A stretch of DNA of 64,000 nt, from contig BDSL01000002.1 of assembly GCA_003116995.1 (NCBI GenBank), positions 2,688,001-2,752,000 of the forward strand, written 5' to 3'. The translations under genes and the position numbers were made by a program. This document shows positions 38,722 through 51,824 of this stretch, piece after piece. The DNA is from Yamagishiella unicocca (lineage: Eukaryota > Chlorophyta > Chlorophyceae > Chlamydomonadales > Volvocaceae). Each line of letters starts with the position of its first letter. Position 1 is the stretch's first letter. The notes below the pieces were generated by a model. The model was given only the letters and a program-made list of their open reading frames with translations. It had not been told where the DNA came from and ran no database searches.

Positions 38722-41700
38722 CTACCTCCGCTCCGGCGAGCCGAAGGTCTGGCAACGAACCGCAAGCATACCCCCATCCGCACACGGCGTGGCAGACACC
38801 TGCACGCAAAACAAGAGCAAAACCACCAGTGTGAGTACAGTTAACTAGGCAAGGGCTGTGCTGGATGCTTCATAAATACATCCTCACCGTGTAGTCTAGG
38901 TCTTGTACCTTCCTCGCGCTACCGTCACCACCAAGAAGGGTAACCCAGCCTTTGTATTTGGTGGGGTCGAAGTCACCAGGCGACTGCGGGCCTGCGCAGG
39001 GGTGATTCCAAGGCCGCATGATCATGGTCTTGCTCCTGGCAGCCGTAGCGGAGCTCAGAGTCACGTTTTCCAGACAGATGTTGACAGCATGAATGTTGCT
39101 CAGTCATGTGCTTCATTACGCCAAGTTACTTGGTATTTGGCGCTTCAGCAGTAGTAGTACTTGTTCAGCAATGTTTAGCGATGCGCAACTCGTTCCCAGG
39201 CGATTCATCGAATCGATTACTGCAACTAACGTGCCGCAGGCTATATGATAGATTTCCCTACCTTGAGGAATGACGAAAGGGTCATTGGACACGTCGGACA
39301 AGACGACCTCGATTCCTCCATCAAAGGGACTCGGCCAGTCGTACACCTGCAATCGATGCCTAGATGCTTAACATGCGTTATAGACGGCTTCCATGCAAGA
39401 AAACGCATACGGTGCTCATCGACTTTCAAGTGCATGCTCATCAGACGGGTGTAAGTATGCAAGGCGACTGGCGACTGGGCGACTCGCTGCAAGGCGACAA
39501 GAAGCGGCAAGGCGCTTGGAACTCCAACCCTGAACCAAAGGTACTACGGGAGGCCCGCAAATCAGACCCGTGTCCATGCATCACACACCTGCCCGCAAAC
39601 GATGCTTGAGATAAAGTATGCCATGTCATAATCTGGTAGCGCACAGACTGGTGCCCAAATTTGAATGCCGGAACCGCCAGGGGCAGCCACCTGTGGCGGG
39701 AGGTGGTGAGGAGGTGCAGCGCATCAACCTCTGTGCTGGCTGCGTGCGGGCTTGCGTCGTTGGTGAGGTCCACGGCTGTGGGCCCGTCCTGACGTACGTG
39801 TATGGGTTGGCATATAACGCAGTGAGCAAATCACAAGGGAGATCGGCTACGCATCAGTAACAGATGCTTGAAGCTTTCAGCTATCAGCCGATACCCTGCT
39901 TTCAGTAGTTCTCATCGTTGCCGGGCGCACACGTGCCTGCACTTCAACGCGGCCAAATCCGTAGCAGAGGTCGTCAGTGGTACACAGGTTGGACTCAACG
40001 TACTCGACGTCATCATCCGAAGCTTTGCCTCCGATCAAGCGGATGACGCTGGACACCGCTGGGGGGGCTGGGGAAGCAGAAGGTACGAGATTTAGGGTCC
40101 AGGGGTCCATGTATGGCAGGGGCTCCATGGCAACAAGTGGACTGGAATGCCTAAGTGCCGCTCATCCTTGCAGCTGTAAGCGACCATGTGCTCTGGGACC
40201 CAAGTTATTTGTTATCCCCGGTAGCGTTCGAGGGTGAGTTCGGTATCGCTGAGGGGTTACGGGCAGCATGTGTGCGAGATGACGTACAGCAGATGCGATG
40301 GAACGATCAAGATCTCAAGACGTGTGACAGCTGCGGGAGGCGGAGATGCCAGCTCGCGACCTATCCGTCAAAGCCAACGGGCCAGTAGAAATGCGAATAC
40401 GCATTGTGACAATGTTGCATTGAACCGACTACCAAGAGTACCAGTATTCTAAAAGGTGGTATTTGCACCCGTTGAATAAAGCTGCATATGAGCTACTGCT
40501 GCTGTGAAACGAAGAACCATTTGACCACGGCCCTCAAGGTCCACTGTCGCCCGATACACCCACCAGGAGGAGGAGCCGGTGGCGAAGGCGGTGGTGGCGG
40601 TGCGGTCTGCAAAGGCGTATCTGTGTGGAGGGAGGATGAAGAGGGAGGTGAAGGGTAAACATACCTTGTGTTTCTAGCGTTTGAATCAACAGTCGTTCGT
40701 GCGCCAGGGCATAGCAGGTTCGTTGCCATCCCGGCCTCAATTCAGACAGCATTTGCGGTGCCCAGCACCCAAATTAACGGCTTACGAGAGCATTCGATGC
40801 CCGCCAGAGGCCCCTTGGAATCGCAAGCCCCCGCGTAGAAGTAGCAAACGTAGGCGGACTTTCTTGGAGTGTTGACAGTTCCCGACAGAGGTGTGAAGAG
40901 GGAACGTCGGCTGCCGTGGTCTTCAAGGCCAGTGTCACTGCTGACCAGTTGGTTTGATCGCGTGTTTTCGCCATGGATGGCACTCGCTGCCTCAAGACCC
41001 CCGCGGAGCAGGCGACGGTTGTCGTGCTTGGGATAGCAGATCAGTTTGCCGATAGGCCGATCAACACTGCGGAAGCGATTGAACGAGGCAAGGGCAGGTG
41101 ATGGATGACTGCAACTGCAATGCGTAATGCGGAAGCCATCGCCCGCGCAGTATATGATTGCCACGCATGACTTATGCAATCAATCCCGCCCCGGTATGAC
41201 AGAGGGTGCCCGCCTGACATCTCACGTCGCGTTCTTGCGGTATGCCACTTTGGGGTTGAAGTACTTCCTGCCGTGGCTGTAATTGAGCATCTTGCACAGC
41301 GTCTGCAATGAGTGAACGTCTGTCAATGTCATCAGTACCGGCCGGGACCCGGTACTTCAGCAAATAACGCCTGGCGTAACAAAGTAGACCTTGCCCGCAT
41401 TCCGTCCAGAGCATTCGGCTGTTTCGCAGCGGATTTCTTCCGAGGATCAGAGAGCCATTAATTCAAAATATTCATCCCGCCTATCCTAAATAAGCGGATG
41501 CCTAATCCATACTTGGGCTTTCACAGAGTTGCAATTGATGGCCAGCGAGGGGCGCTGTTTTGAAGCGCGCACCTCTGCAAGGGCGTCGTCAAAGCCGTCG
41601 GAATCGCAAATGCCGCTCCAAGCCACTTTTCCATCGCCAGGTGCGAACCAGCTGTCGTTGGATGATACCTCTACCCGACCCCTAGGTCCGTAATCACCGG

Positions 41701-42302
41701 CAAGCCGGACGCCATTCAGCATACCTGCGTTTTGAGGTTACTAGCATACTTTCGCAGGGACATGGAACATTGCGCAACGCTCATATCCTATAGAAAACCA
41801 TCCCTACACTGGCGCGCTAAATTAACAAAGAAAGCCGCAAGTGCCCGAAACTCACGGTAATCTCGGACGGCATCCGCAATGCCTGCACAGGATGCAAGGG
41901 CGACATGATTCATTGGTATGCATCATAACACATGCAAATGAATGCAAAAATGAAAGCTAGAAGGTGTAGCAGCAAAAAGTGTTGGCACCGCAAGTTACTC
42001 AACATAACGGCACACACTCCGGTTCGGGAATACATCGCATCCGATGCGACAGTGCACCCATCGCCATATACAGAATACGCTTTGAAATACCGGATTAAGG
42101 CACAGGCAACACTTTCTTATGATACCATCATACGGGCCAGTCCGTAAGGCAAAAGGAATGGATGCAACCTCAAGATAAGGGAGCTCACTTATGCTTCTTG
42201 ATATCCATCAATTTATATCCAATGTCAAGGGCATAACAAAGACAGCATACCTGGTGCCGCGAAGAGAAGAAGTAACGCGGCGGCCGCGAAATCCGCCTTC
42301 AT
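38722..42302 (-). CDS. SRCR-array copy 2: secreted two-SRCR-domain protein
   Basis: Eleven exons give 381 residues: 42302-42251, 41882-41856, 41724-41573, 41302-41226, 41066-40786, 40620-40564, 40067-39937, 39690-39589, 39346-39262, 38991-38888 and 38799-38722. The start is a signal peptide (MKADFAAAALLLLFAAPG), followed by the 27-base cleavage-region exon. SRCR-like domain 1 runs NGVRLAGDYGPRGRVEVSS, WSGICDSDGFDDALAE, CKMLNYSHGRKYF to GPLAGIECS; the linker is TPLQTAPPPPPSPPAPPPG; domain 2 runs IRLIGGKASDDDVEYVESNL, GRVEVQ, IWAPVCAL, VYDWPSPFDGG to MLAVRC. The intron after exon 7 appears to begin GC (CAG then GCACGT); every other copy has GT there, and no nearby GT keeps the frame. There is no membrane anchor, so the protein should be secreted to the cell wall or matrix. 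Confidence 0.87.
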
Positions 42303-45300
42303 GGCTGATAAGAAATACTGATGAACAGTCCAGCCAAGTTTGTTTATAATGGGTTCACGGTAGGGGCAAAAGTTTATCGGTTTCAGGTTCAAGTGAATGC
42401 CTCAAGTAGGCGCACTCGCATCCAGCTAGGTAATTAACTGGTAAGGTCTCACATAGACATAATTGAGCTTGATGATGTGCGCAATCGTCTACACGTTAAC
42501 GTCGATGCTTTCGTACCAGGATTCCGAATCCATGTGATCCAAATTCTTGTTGGATGAAATTTCCTAAAGGAATACCCGATGAGATCCTTTGCTTTCCCGT
42601 TACAGGACCGGTGCGCATGTCCCGCATGTCTGAAGTAGCACTTCTAGAGGCAGAGGGAACACCCAACGATGCTCCGTCATACCAGAATTATCATTCACGG
42701 CAGGCTGCGCCATGCCCCTTCACCGCGTGGCGCTGCATAATCGTGCATGTCTGCCAAACAAATGAACTGCCGTAGCGATCAATGATGCCTTTTATGCCCG
42801 GCGTACGCAAGGCGCACGCCTTCAATTCGGAGTTTACAACTATGACATGCCCCTTCTGTGCGGCCTTCCGAACAAGGCAGTCATTGTTATCTCCTGCTTT
42901 AAGCCCCCTAATTCTACAGGCAACATCCGCGCGCTTATTCCATCCAGTCTACACTCGTGCATACCGGTATCTGTAGCAACTGAAGGTCTGCTTACAGTAA
43001 ATCCTTTCCAATTTTGACGACAGTGGCGGTAACTCTGAAAAGCGTTGAACGCAGCCCACCATTTGCGAGTGGATACAAAGTCCACATACCAGCCCAATGG
43101 CGGCAAAATCGTGTGCACAGGCACGCCCTCTGTTGGCATTTTACGGTAGGCCAAGCCTTAAACAAGTTTATAACATCGCGATGCCGCCCGCCAGCAGCGG
43201 ACCTACCCGTCGACGTCTTCCTGCGTTCCCAGATCATTGAGCTACAAGTACACTCTTACATCACAACATGCATGGAGATTTTAGGCATATATTTTCATAT
43301 AAGGACGTGCACACATCAAGTTTATGGATCCGTGCATTGCTCGCAGAGTAACGCTTGTCGCTCGTGCCTGCTCGTGCATCCCTGTGCATTGCGAGATGAA
43401 TCCTTGGGCGAAGTTCTTGGATTCATAAGGATGGATCTCCAGACTCGTAGACACTAGGCCTGTTCTACGGGTTCCACGTGATTCTATGGAGATGCCCGTC
43501 CAAGGAGTAGCGAAGCAAAAGTTTCTGCATCGCTATGATGCTATGATGCTCGCAAATTCGATAGGCGTAGCAACTTTAAAAGTGGAGCTAGTGGAGCTAG
43601 TGGAGCAACCTGGTCAGTGACTATATATCGCTCCCTGGACCCCATTTTAATTAGAAGCGTGGGCTTTTGCTATGCATGTGCTCTTGTGCGGAAAACCGCG
43701 AGATTCGACGCGACACGATGCGATTTTATACGACGTTATACGTTGGGAAGCAAACGCAACTTGATCGATACTCCTTTATTTGCGATAGCTTGTTGTTAAC
43801 AAAGCTTCACTGTTCGGGGTCATGCTTAACGCGCCGTGAACACCATGCACCCTTTTCGGTTGCAGAACTCCATCTCAAGTCTTAGCTCGTCCGGTAGTAT
43901 CAACACGAATAATCACATCTGTCTGTAGCATTATAAGGCCACAAGCAAGGCCATAGCGTCTTGGTTTGTCAGCGGCATGTTATATTTGTGCGTTGTGTTT
44001 GTGGCAGCAGTGGACACAAAATAGCAATGTCCGAGCGCTCTGTAAGTCCCTTTCTCAAGTTTATGCAAACAGTGGGTAATGTGCTTGGTGCCAGCTTGGT
44101 TTCCTGGAAACACGCCCGTCGTACGCCTGTTACGCTTAAGTAGGAAATGGGAGGTACGGCGTAGGATTGCTATAAAACAAAAGTCGTAAAAACAGGCCTT
44201 TTGAAAGAAATTGCCGCGAGATTACGAGGTAGCAACCGCACAGAATGCACCGAACGGACTACAGACAGGACAAACACACGGCGGAAACAGGGCCAAAAAT
44301 GGAGGGGACGCAGGGGCACACCAGGACATCCCACAGAAAAGGCGGGAGAAGACCAAGGCGCAGCCCGCAAAGTCAGGTCCAGGGAAGGTGGAGAACACCT
44401 GGCCGGCTCCCGCCACCTGCCACCCCAGGCGGGGCAGCATATGTAAGGGCAAGGGCATCCACGGCGGCCACCCAGCCATCCTAGGGCTCCCCCGTGAGAG
44501 CGCGAGCAGCTTCCAACTAGCTGAGGCAGATGCCGCCAGTCCGCCATCAAGCCCATTGCCTGCAGCGAGCACAAATCCTGACGAGAGGCCGCACGCCCCA
44601 GCGGCGCTGCATCAGCCAAGCCGCAAAGCCGCCGCGTCAGGCACCAGGGGAGCACGGGTCCCCCATGGGGACCTCGGCAAGTCGACATGGTGGGCCGCAA
44701 CGGGCACCAGCTCCGCGTCTAAGAGACAGACACGAAGGTACGACGACGAACGCACGACGACCAAGTGCGTGTGACCAAAACAATGCCTAGCACTGGCAGG
44801 CCATACCTTCGCTTTCCTGCAACTTCCGACCTAAGGAACCGTCCGCCTTTAATCCGGTGCGGTACCTTTTTGGTAAGTGCTGGCGGCACCCGACGCCTCG
44901 CTGCGTTGATAGGTGCTGCTATGTCGAATGTACGAGTGCGCCCTCCATCATCATTAGGTTGGAACGAATGGGGGGCAGGAGAGCAACCTACAGTTGACAA
45001 GTCGCCAGGGTGCTGGGGCTGGGTTAGGGATAAGCCCCATTGTGGGGGCATGTCGTCGCTAGCAAGGCAAGGGCCTTTGACGCGGTTGCGGTACGGAAGC
45101 CGCCTGAAGCCGTGGTCGCTAGATATAAAGCGACCAAGTCACGGCAAACGCAATGAGAGCAGCATGTAAGCACTCAATGGTGTATACCTGCACTCGGATT
45201 TGGGTAGATATTACATCGAGGATAGGCATCGTGGATAGGCGTTACACCGAGGCCCAACGGATTTGGGTAGGCATTATACCGACGCACAACGCGCCTGCAT

Positions 45301-46052
45301 GTTTATTCCACGCCTACGAGGCGAGTTACTTACTCATTACACGGCTAGGCCTGCTGCGCAGCTACTTTTGAACATTCATTACGCTGTGCCCACCTGCACG
45401 GTAAACTCCCCGTCAATTTGCCGATCGAATCACAAGTTCCCGACCACCTGCTAATCCAGTCAACCCAAGTCAAAACCGTTTTAAGCATGAAAAGTATACA
45501 AGGCAGGGGAAAACGAAGGACAAGGTCAAACGAAGACTCCCCCCATCAGCAATAACCGGCACGCATCTGATTGTCAAAGTGCCATATTGACGGCAAATGG
45601 CACATATGCTGCAATCATACAAGCCAGGCAATAGCCTTCTTCAGAACTGGATGGGCAACGAAATCGACTGCGCCTCGTCAGTGCGTCTTTCTGTTTGCTC
45701 CACACATGAATGCGGGAAAATGAATCCGTGCCTACCTATCTTCGCTTGCACAAATAAAATGTTATATCAAAGCACTGATGTGACCAAACCGCGCAATGCA
45801 ATTGAATTTAATTGCAGCACCGCCGGCTTGCTTTAGCTTGCGGTCATGCTTGCGAAGTTAAATCACGAAACTCCTGCATTCATATGTAAGGACGCTCGCT
45901 CCGTTACGATCTCCACATTACCGACAGTATGTCTGCAAGGATGCACTCAGCCAAGAAGCGGAATCCAATGCCGCCAACCAACCATGCAGCTAGCCAACCA
46001 TGATACTGTACCAACAGGTACCAATACGACTCAATGCACCTTCATAGAACCT
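42303..46052. other. 3.7-kb spacer between SRCR copies 2 and 3
   Basis: Apart from a GC-rich open frame (44211-44774, listed separately) I see only short chance frames. AT-rich stretches alternate with GC-rich ones. GAGCTAGTG occurs as a short tandem run at 43584-43605. Confidence 0.45.
44211..44774 (+). other. GC-rich 187-codon open frame, possible retroelement remnant
   Basis: The frame is open for 187 codons on the plus strand, and another is open on the minus strand over the same DNA (44222-44572), as GC-rich DNA often allows. The product would be Pro/Ala/Arg-rich with no domain I recognise. The block is clearly more GC-rich than its flanks, as an inserted element fragment would be. I do not claim a functional gene. 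Confidence 0.25.
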
Positions 46053-49000
46053 CTAGCTCCTCCGATATCCCCATGCTTGGCAGCGGACAGCCAACATGGC
46101 CCCATTTACGCACTTGCCAGAGGATACCTGCGTGCAGTAAGAAGTATACGATAACATACGTACAATATGATTAGCAAACCGCAGGCGCAGCCGGCAACGA
46201 TGTGGTAGACGGCAATCAGTAACGCTTGGTGCCGATGCGGTCCCATGCAATAACATGTATGAGGCCCTAACGGCATTTATGGAGCTGGAATCTCCAGTAA
46301 GCTCGTATACATGTTGGCATTCGCGTGCGGTGCTCCCTTGCATATGCGCGCCCACGTGCTTAACCTTGCCCACCGCAACTCCTTCAAAACACAGCCGCAC
46401 AGCATTTATATATACACTGGCAGATATGGCAAATGAATTGCTTGTGTATGCACAGGCAATAATCATCGCACCTGGTAATCCAAATCTTGAATCGTCTTCG
46501 CGTGACCAAAGTCACCGCCCACAACGGTAACCCAACCACTGTGGCTCATAGGGTCGAAGACGCCATCCGCAGCCACCGAAGCTGTGTAGAGGTGATAGAA
46601 TGGCGGCCATGTCAATATGAAGGACGCGCAAAATAACCGACAACGAAACATAACAACTGGGATGCCCCAGTATCCCCTCCTGCTCCTTAAGACAGCATCC
46701 CGCCCGCTATCCTCGATGCCAAAAATAGAGCCCACTACTGCCCGTGGTTGCAAGAATGCAAGGATGAGGCGCGTTGGTCGAGCGTGCACAGCCACGGGTC
46801 CCGCAAGCAAGGCATTCCTGCCCAAGCAACCTAGCGCACCTTTCGGGATAGCAAAGGACTCTGGAGGGACATCAGGCACAACGACGTCAAAGTCCCCGGC
46901 CAAACGCCGTGGCCAGTCGTATACCTGGATAACGTGTCGACAAGGGCCACACTGTCAGGCATCCCAAGCTCCGCACATGCCGGGCAGAATGCACCCGATG
47001 CTGATGGGAGGAAATAATGTGTCCCCTTCGTAAAAACTCAGGGGCGATCGTCTGTCCGGCCATCAATGTACGTAGGACGGACAGCTGCAAACATTACTGT
47101 TTGGGACAAATAAAGATACCTGCCCGTAAAGATTTGGAGGCCCTTATCATTGGGTTGCTTTACAAAGATATTCAGCCGCTCCATGCATCCCATCAAAACG
47201 TGCACGCACCTGCTGGCATACGGTGTAGCCAATGCTGCTGGCCAAAGATTCTGCAGGCGCGCACAGAGGAGCCCAGATTTTGTTGCCGTGAGCGGCGGGG
47301 TCGTCCACCTGCGTAGGCAGTGCGTCAATGCAGTGCGCATTGGTATGACCCGCAAGCCCTGGCGTCCATAGCAGTCCTTTACCCTTCTTGTTGTTAACTA
47401 GCTTGGTGTGGCCCGCAATAATTGTTCCTATTGCCCCATCCTGCCATACCCCCCCGCCATAACCATCACACAGATCGAGCCTACCAGCAATTCGACACGG
47501 CCGTACGTCGCGCAAAAGCCGTCGGGCATGTCCGAAGTGCAGAGATTGCTCTCCACATAGTCGCTGTTCGGATCCATGATGCGACCACCAACCATGCGGA
47601 TGTAGGTGGACGGCAGCGGCGGGACTGCGGGAGGGACACATGAGGGAGGGAGGCGAGTAGGGAGTGGAGATCAAGTGACGCGTCATGGTTCGTTGTAGTG
47701 GAAATCTGCCCCAGTAAAGGCCCTCCCTGCATCGTCTGGACCACTCCAGCGCACCAGGCTAAGAGCATGCAGCGCGCTCCCAATCCCAGCCACACCTACC
47801 AGGAGGAGGACTGGGTGGCTGCGGCGGCGGCGGCGGTGCCGGGGCCATGGGATTGTCTGTAGCACCAGGGAGGTATGCCAGGGCACAGCGTAACGAGTTA
47901 TTAACCTTAATCGTTGTATGTTTAGGAGAGCGTGCCGGCATACGTCATAACAACGACATCTTCCTTTCAAAGACGGAAAGGCGTTATTTTGCGTTCCTTG
48001 TAATGCCTTTGCTTTATTTCCCTGTTGCTTCAAGGGCTTCAAAATTAGCGATGCAAGTAGGTTTCGCCCGCATAGTCAGTCCCGCGTCGCTGCCGTGATG
48101 GTAGCTACGCATCTTTGTGCGCAAGCCATCCACTTACGAGAGCACTCAATCCCCGCCACCGGTCCCTTGGGGTCGCATTGGCCTTCAGAAAAGTAGCAGG
48201 AGTAGGGGGACTTGGTCGGGGTGTTGATGGAACCTCTCAAGGGAGCGAACAATGACCGAGAGCGCTCGTGGTGGTTGTGGCCTCCTCCAGCAGTAGAAAC
48301 GGCATCGGAGCCGCTTACAACATGAACTGGTTGGTCATCGCCATTTTGAACCGCAGTTGTACCGAGGGCCCCGCGGAGCAGCCGGCGGTGGTTGGCGGTT
48401 GGAAAGCAATAAATCCTGGCGACTAGGGGTTCGGCACTGTGAATGGATTGGGGCGGGGTGGGCGGGTGCGTAGGTGAGTAAAGCAGCACATGGGCTCAGT
48501 GTAGTTTCCCAAGGGGAACTCCATTGCGCACCCCAATCCCCTTTTTCCCCTTCGCGGCAAGAGCAGGCCGTGGAGTTTTTGGGTGAGGCTACTCGCTCAC
48601 CCGCCGTCATATGGGCCCACTGTAGGGTGTGAACTATGCATCGAAGCCTCGTACCCATCGGTACAAACCCGCCATGCCACACCACGCCCGCCCGGCTCAC
48701 GTCGGGGTCCTGAGGTAGGCCACGTCGGGGTTGAAATACTTCCTGCCGTACTCGTAGTCAAGCATGTTGCACATAATCTGCGACGATGGAAGATAGTTCT
48801 GCATCTTAGCGAAAGTTTACTAGCCAACAGGCGGAAGGGAGACAGAGCCGAAGGTTGACAGGGGCGCTAACCTTTGCAAAATGGCAAGCCCCAGCTTTAC
48901 GACCCTAATATTGACTGCTCTGCTACGCTTCACGGAGTCATCCCCTACATGCGCCTAAAGTATGACCACTACCGGTACTTTTATCTGGCTCCCCGATCAA

Positions 49001-49802
49001 ACCTTTGGTACGTAGCACGCAAAAGGTAAAAGCAGATCTTCAACATTGTATCGCAGCGGAACACCAACCTGCGCCACGTCATCATCGAAACCTTCGCTGT
49101 CGCATACGGCACTCCAAGCCGCTTTCCCTGCGCTGGCGAACCAGCTGTCTTTGGACGAGATTTCCAGTCTCCCCCTAGATCCAGAAGCGCCGGCAAGGCG
49201 TATGCCATTTTTGCTGCCTGCAGTTCTGAGGGGGCAGATAATTACGTGCTGACGCGGCAATGGCGAGTTGCCAACGGCCCTTCTAACCACTGGAAAGAAG
49301 TTGTGCCCTGCCATACCACTACCCAAAACATACGCAGCGGCTTTGTATCCCAACTTACGAAAATTCTTCTCAGCTTTCGCAAGCCCTGCACGTAAAGCAA
49401 GTGCGAACTGTCAGTATATAGAACTGTCAGTATATAGAAACAATGGATCATACGAGGAGTCATAAAAGAAGAGCGGAGCAACATCTAGCCTTCGCGTTCC
49501 ACTCGACCGACCGCCGTACTGTCCCTTTGCTTTGGAAACGAATCCGATCGTGTAAGCTACTGGATCGTGACGGTACATCTTATCAGCACACGTCAATGGA
49601 AGCTACTATGTTGCCACTGCTGGCACCCACTGCAGCGTAGCATGTGGAAGTTGCTACTTAACAGTCAGAAGCTGCCGCGGAGCCATATGCTTAAATAAAA
49701 TAGCTGAATGTCTACACCGAAACGCCTTCGCCAGGTGTCCCTACCAGTGGCTGCTAGGAAAAGAAACAAGGCCATTGCCATGAATCTCGACGCCATCGCC
49801 AT
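46053..49802 (-). CDS. SRCR-array copy 3: secreted two-SRCR-domain protein
   Basis: Eleven exons give 390 residues: 49802-49745, 49385-49359, 49217-49069, 48777-48701, 48436-48138, 47853-47800, 47624-47485, 47308-47210, 46924-46840, 46581-46472 and 46127-46053. The signal peptide reads MAMASRFMAMALFLFLAATG. Domain 1 includes NGIRLAGASGSRGRLEISSK, AWSAVCDSEGFDDDVAQ, MCNMLDYEYGRKYF and GPVAGIECS; its long exon (48436-48138) carries a His/Ser/Gly-rich insertion. The linker is NPMAPAPPPPPQPPSPPPG. Domain 2 includes YIRMVGGRIMDPNSDYVESN, GRVELL, KIWAPLCAP, VYDWPRRLAGDF, GWVTVVGGD and MLAVRCQAWG. Several exons match copy 4 exactly in length, although the two genes face away from each other. A second in-frame ATG (49796) lies two codons on; either could be used. 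Confidence 0.88.
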
Positions 49803-50853
49803 CGTCCGATGCTGTGCACAGCGCTTTAAGTTCCAACTGTTGTCAGACGCTGCCTGTCGCCGCTCGCTGGCTTCCACTCAAAGGCGCCCGCAACGTGTAT
49901 CGGTAGTGGCGCAGCGCGGTGGTGCGATAGCGCGTTGGGCGAAGACAGGAAATATATATGAACTCGCGGAGGCGATATATACATACAGAGCCAATATATG
50001 AGTGCTATATAAATGAACTGCCCGTAACCCCCGTACAATTCAATTGCGTGACCAGCAACCAATCAAGGTATCATCGCAAGAGGCCTTCGGTGCGCTGTAC
50101 TATCTGCTATCCCGTACGTGTCAGAGTGTACATCGATGGGTAACGTCGCAGAGGTGCTAGAAGCTACGACGTACTCGCGAGCGTCGCGAGGTGTAGCGCA
50201 AAAGCTCAATGGCTTGGAAGTACCGGTATCTGGCGGTATCCTTCTCGATCCCAGTATCAACCCCAGTATGCTCAGGGTCGGGCGAACCCAGGACAAAGAG
50301 AGACCCATATTGGTCCAGACCGACTTGCCGATACTTTCAAACGACCCAAAACTCCTCCGACATCACCAATTTCTCAGCTCCTTGCGTCTTGCACCGCTTT
50401 TAATGACGCTAGGGAAGGACCGGGATCCCTATTTGTGTACCCGGTAATGATCCTCGCAGTCGTGTCGGGCCCATCTGACCCAGCTTCTTGGAACAGAAAC
50501 GCCGATGTCGTAATAATAGTGTACGTTGGTTGCAATGCCGGGAGCGTCGCGAGTAGGCGCTAAGTTCCGATAGGTTCCGAGCGAGCAGTTGCCGCCAAAC
50601 TGCAAGCGATCTTTGAGTGACCACGAAAATTTCACGATGTTGCACACAATCACTAAGTAGATATGATGCTTTGGAAAGCGATTCGCAGGGTTCAACGAAG
50701 GTCTCATCAACCGTTCTGATCCACTAGTCCCAAGACCGACTATGTCAAATAGGTCGCACATACCGCAGCCATGTCATACTACCATACTCTCACGCTGCAC
50801 TCATCCGATTGCCACGCCCCATAGAGGTAAAGTTTTCAGTAGGGTCGATCGTT

Positions 50854-50880
50854 GGGCTGATGGTTTGATACCATCAGCCC
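50854..50880. repeat. perfect 10-bp hairpin
   Basis: GGGCTGATGG at 50854-50863 and CCATCAGCCC at 50871-50880 are exact reverse complements around a 7-base loop (TTTGATA). No run of T follows, so it is not a simple terminator. Confidence 0.8.
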
Positions 50881-51703
50881 CGCTGCCTGTCTCCAGACGT
50901 CTCCGACGGCAAGCGGGCTGCAGGTGGCTTGGGCCGCAGGTTTAAATGTAATGGAAGCAAGCAATTGAGCGGCTCTGCAGCGATCTCGCCTCCTGAAGCA
51001 TAAACCTGTCGACACAGCCGCGCGCCGCTGGCGTCCTTTATGAGCGGTGTTGCTAGTGTGACCGATCGAGCAGAAAATGTATACCGAGGACTGACGCATT
51101 GTCGTCTGCAGCGGCAATCGGATATGGTCAAGGGGGCCCTGTGCGCTTAGCTGAATCGCGGGACGCACACATCGCCAATGAGGTGCCTCATAGCCCGGCC
51201 GTCATGCAACACGTGCAAGTCGTTACCTCTTCCGGGTGCTGACCCGGATATGCCTGACTCACCGCTGAAACGCGGCACAAAGCTGCACTGTTGCTTGCGG
51301 GGCAACAGATGCTCGGCACTGTCGTTAAACGTCTTTAACTGGGCACCTCATGCTCGAGGATACATTGCGCAAGGTCGGGAATGCCCGAAGTGGCATCCCG
51401 CCGTGCTAAAGCAGCGTAGGCTAAGTGGGCCCGATGTGCGCACCCTATCCCTTCGGCTCCGATTGTGAGCCAGGTACCACTAAGATACCAGACAGTTTTA
51501 GACGACGTCCGCACCTATAGTCAATACGTCGTCCCTAACAACGCACTCTAACCATTGCGTTCCAAGATTCGCATTTCTGGAGCGGCACCGAAACCGCGAC
51601 TAGTGCCCGCGAATCGACTATACCGGTGCTAGGGCATGACAGCAAGCTCGGCACTGCTATATCAGCCACCGAAGTCGAGTGCCGCCACCTCGAGCATTAC
51701 CTA

Positions 51704-51824
51704 TTATCCGATAACCTAAACGTTATCGGATAACACGTTTTGCAGACCGACACGTCCTGTATCCAATGTCCTGCTCGCGGCATCCATAGCGCTAAGCATG
51801 CCGGCAAGCAGTTTATCGGATAAC
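51704..51824. repeat. three copies of a 12-bp word, two in inverted order
   Basis: TTATCCGATAAC at 51704-51715 is followed after six bases by GTTATCGGATAA (51722-51733), its exact reverse complement. A further TTATCGGATAAC, itself nearly palindromic, occurs at 51813-51824. The spacing suggests a protein-binding site cluster or a small palindromic element. Confidence 0.75.

Noticed and set aside
43014..43457. 147-codon plus-strand frame in the copy 2/3 spacer
   Set aside because: No recognisable domain, no splice context, and the opposite strand is open over part of it as well.
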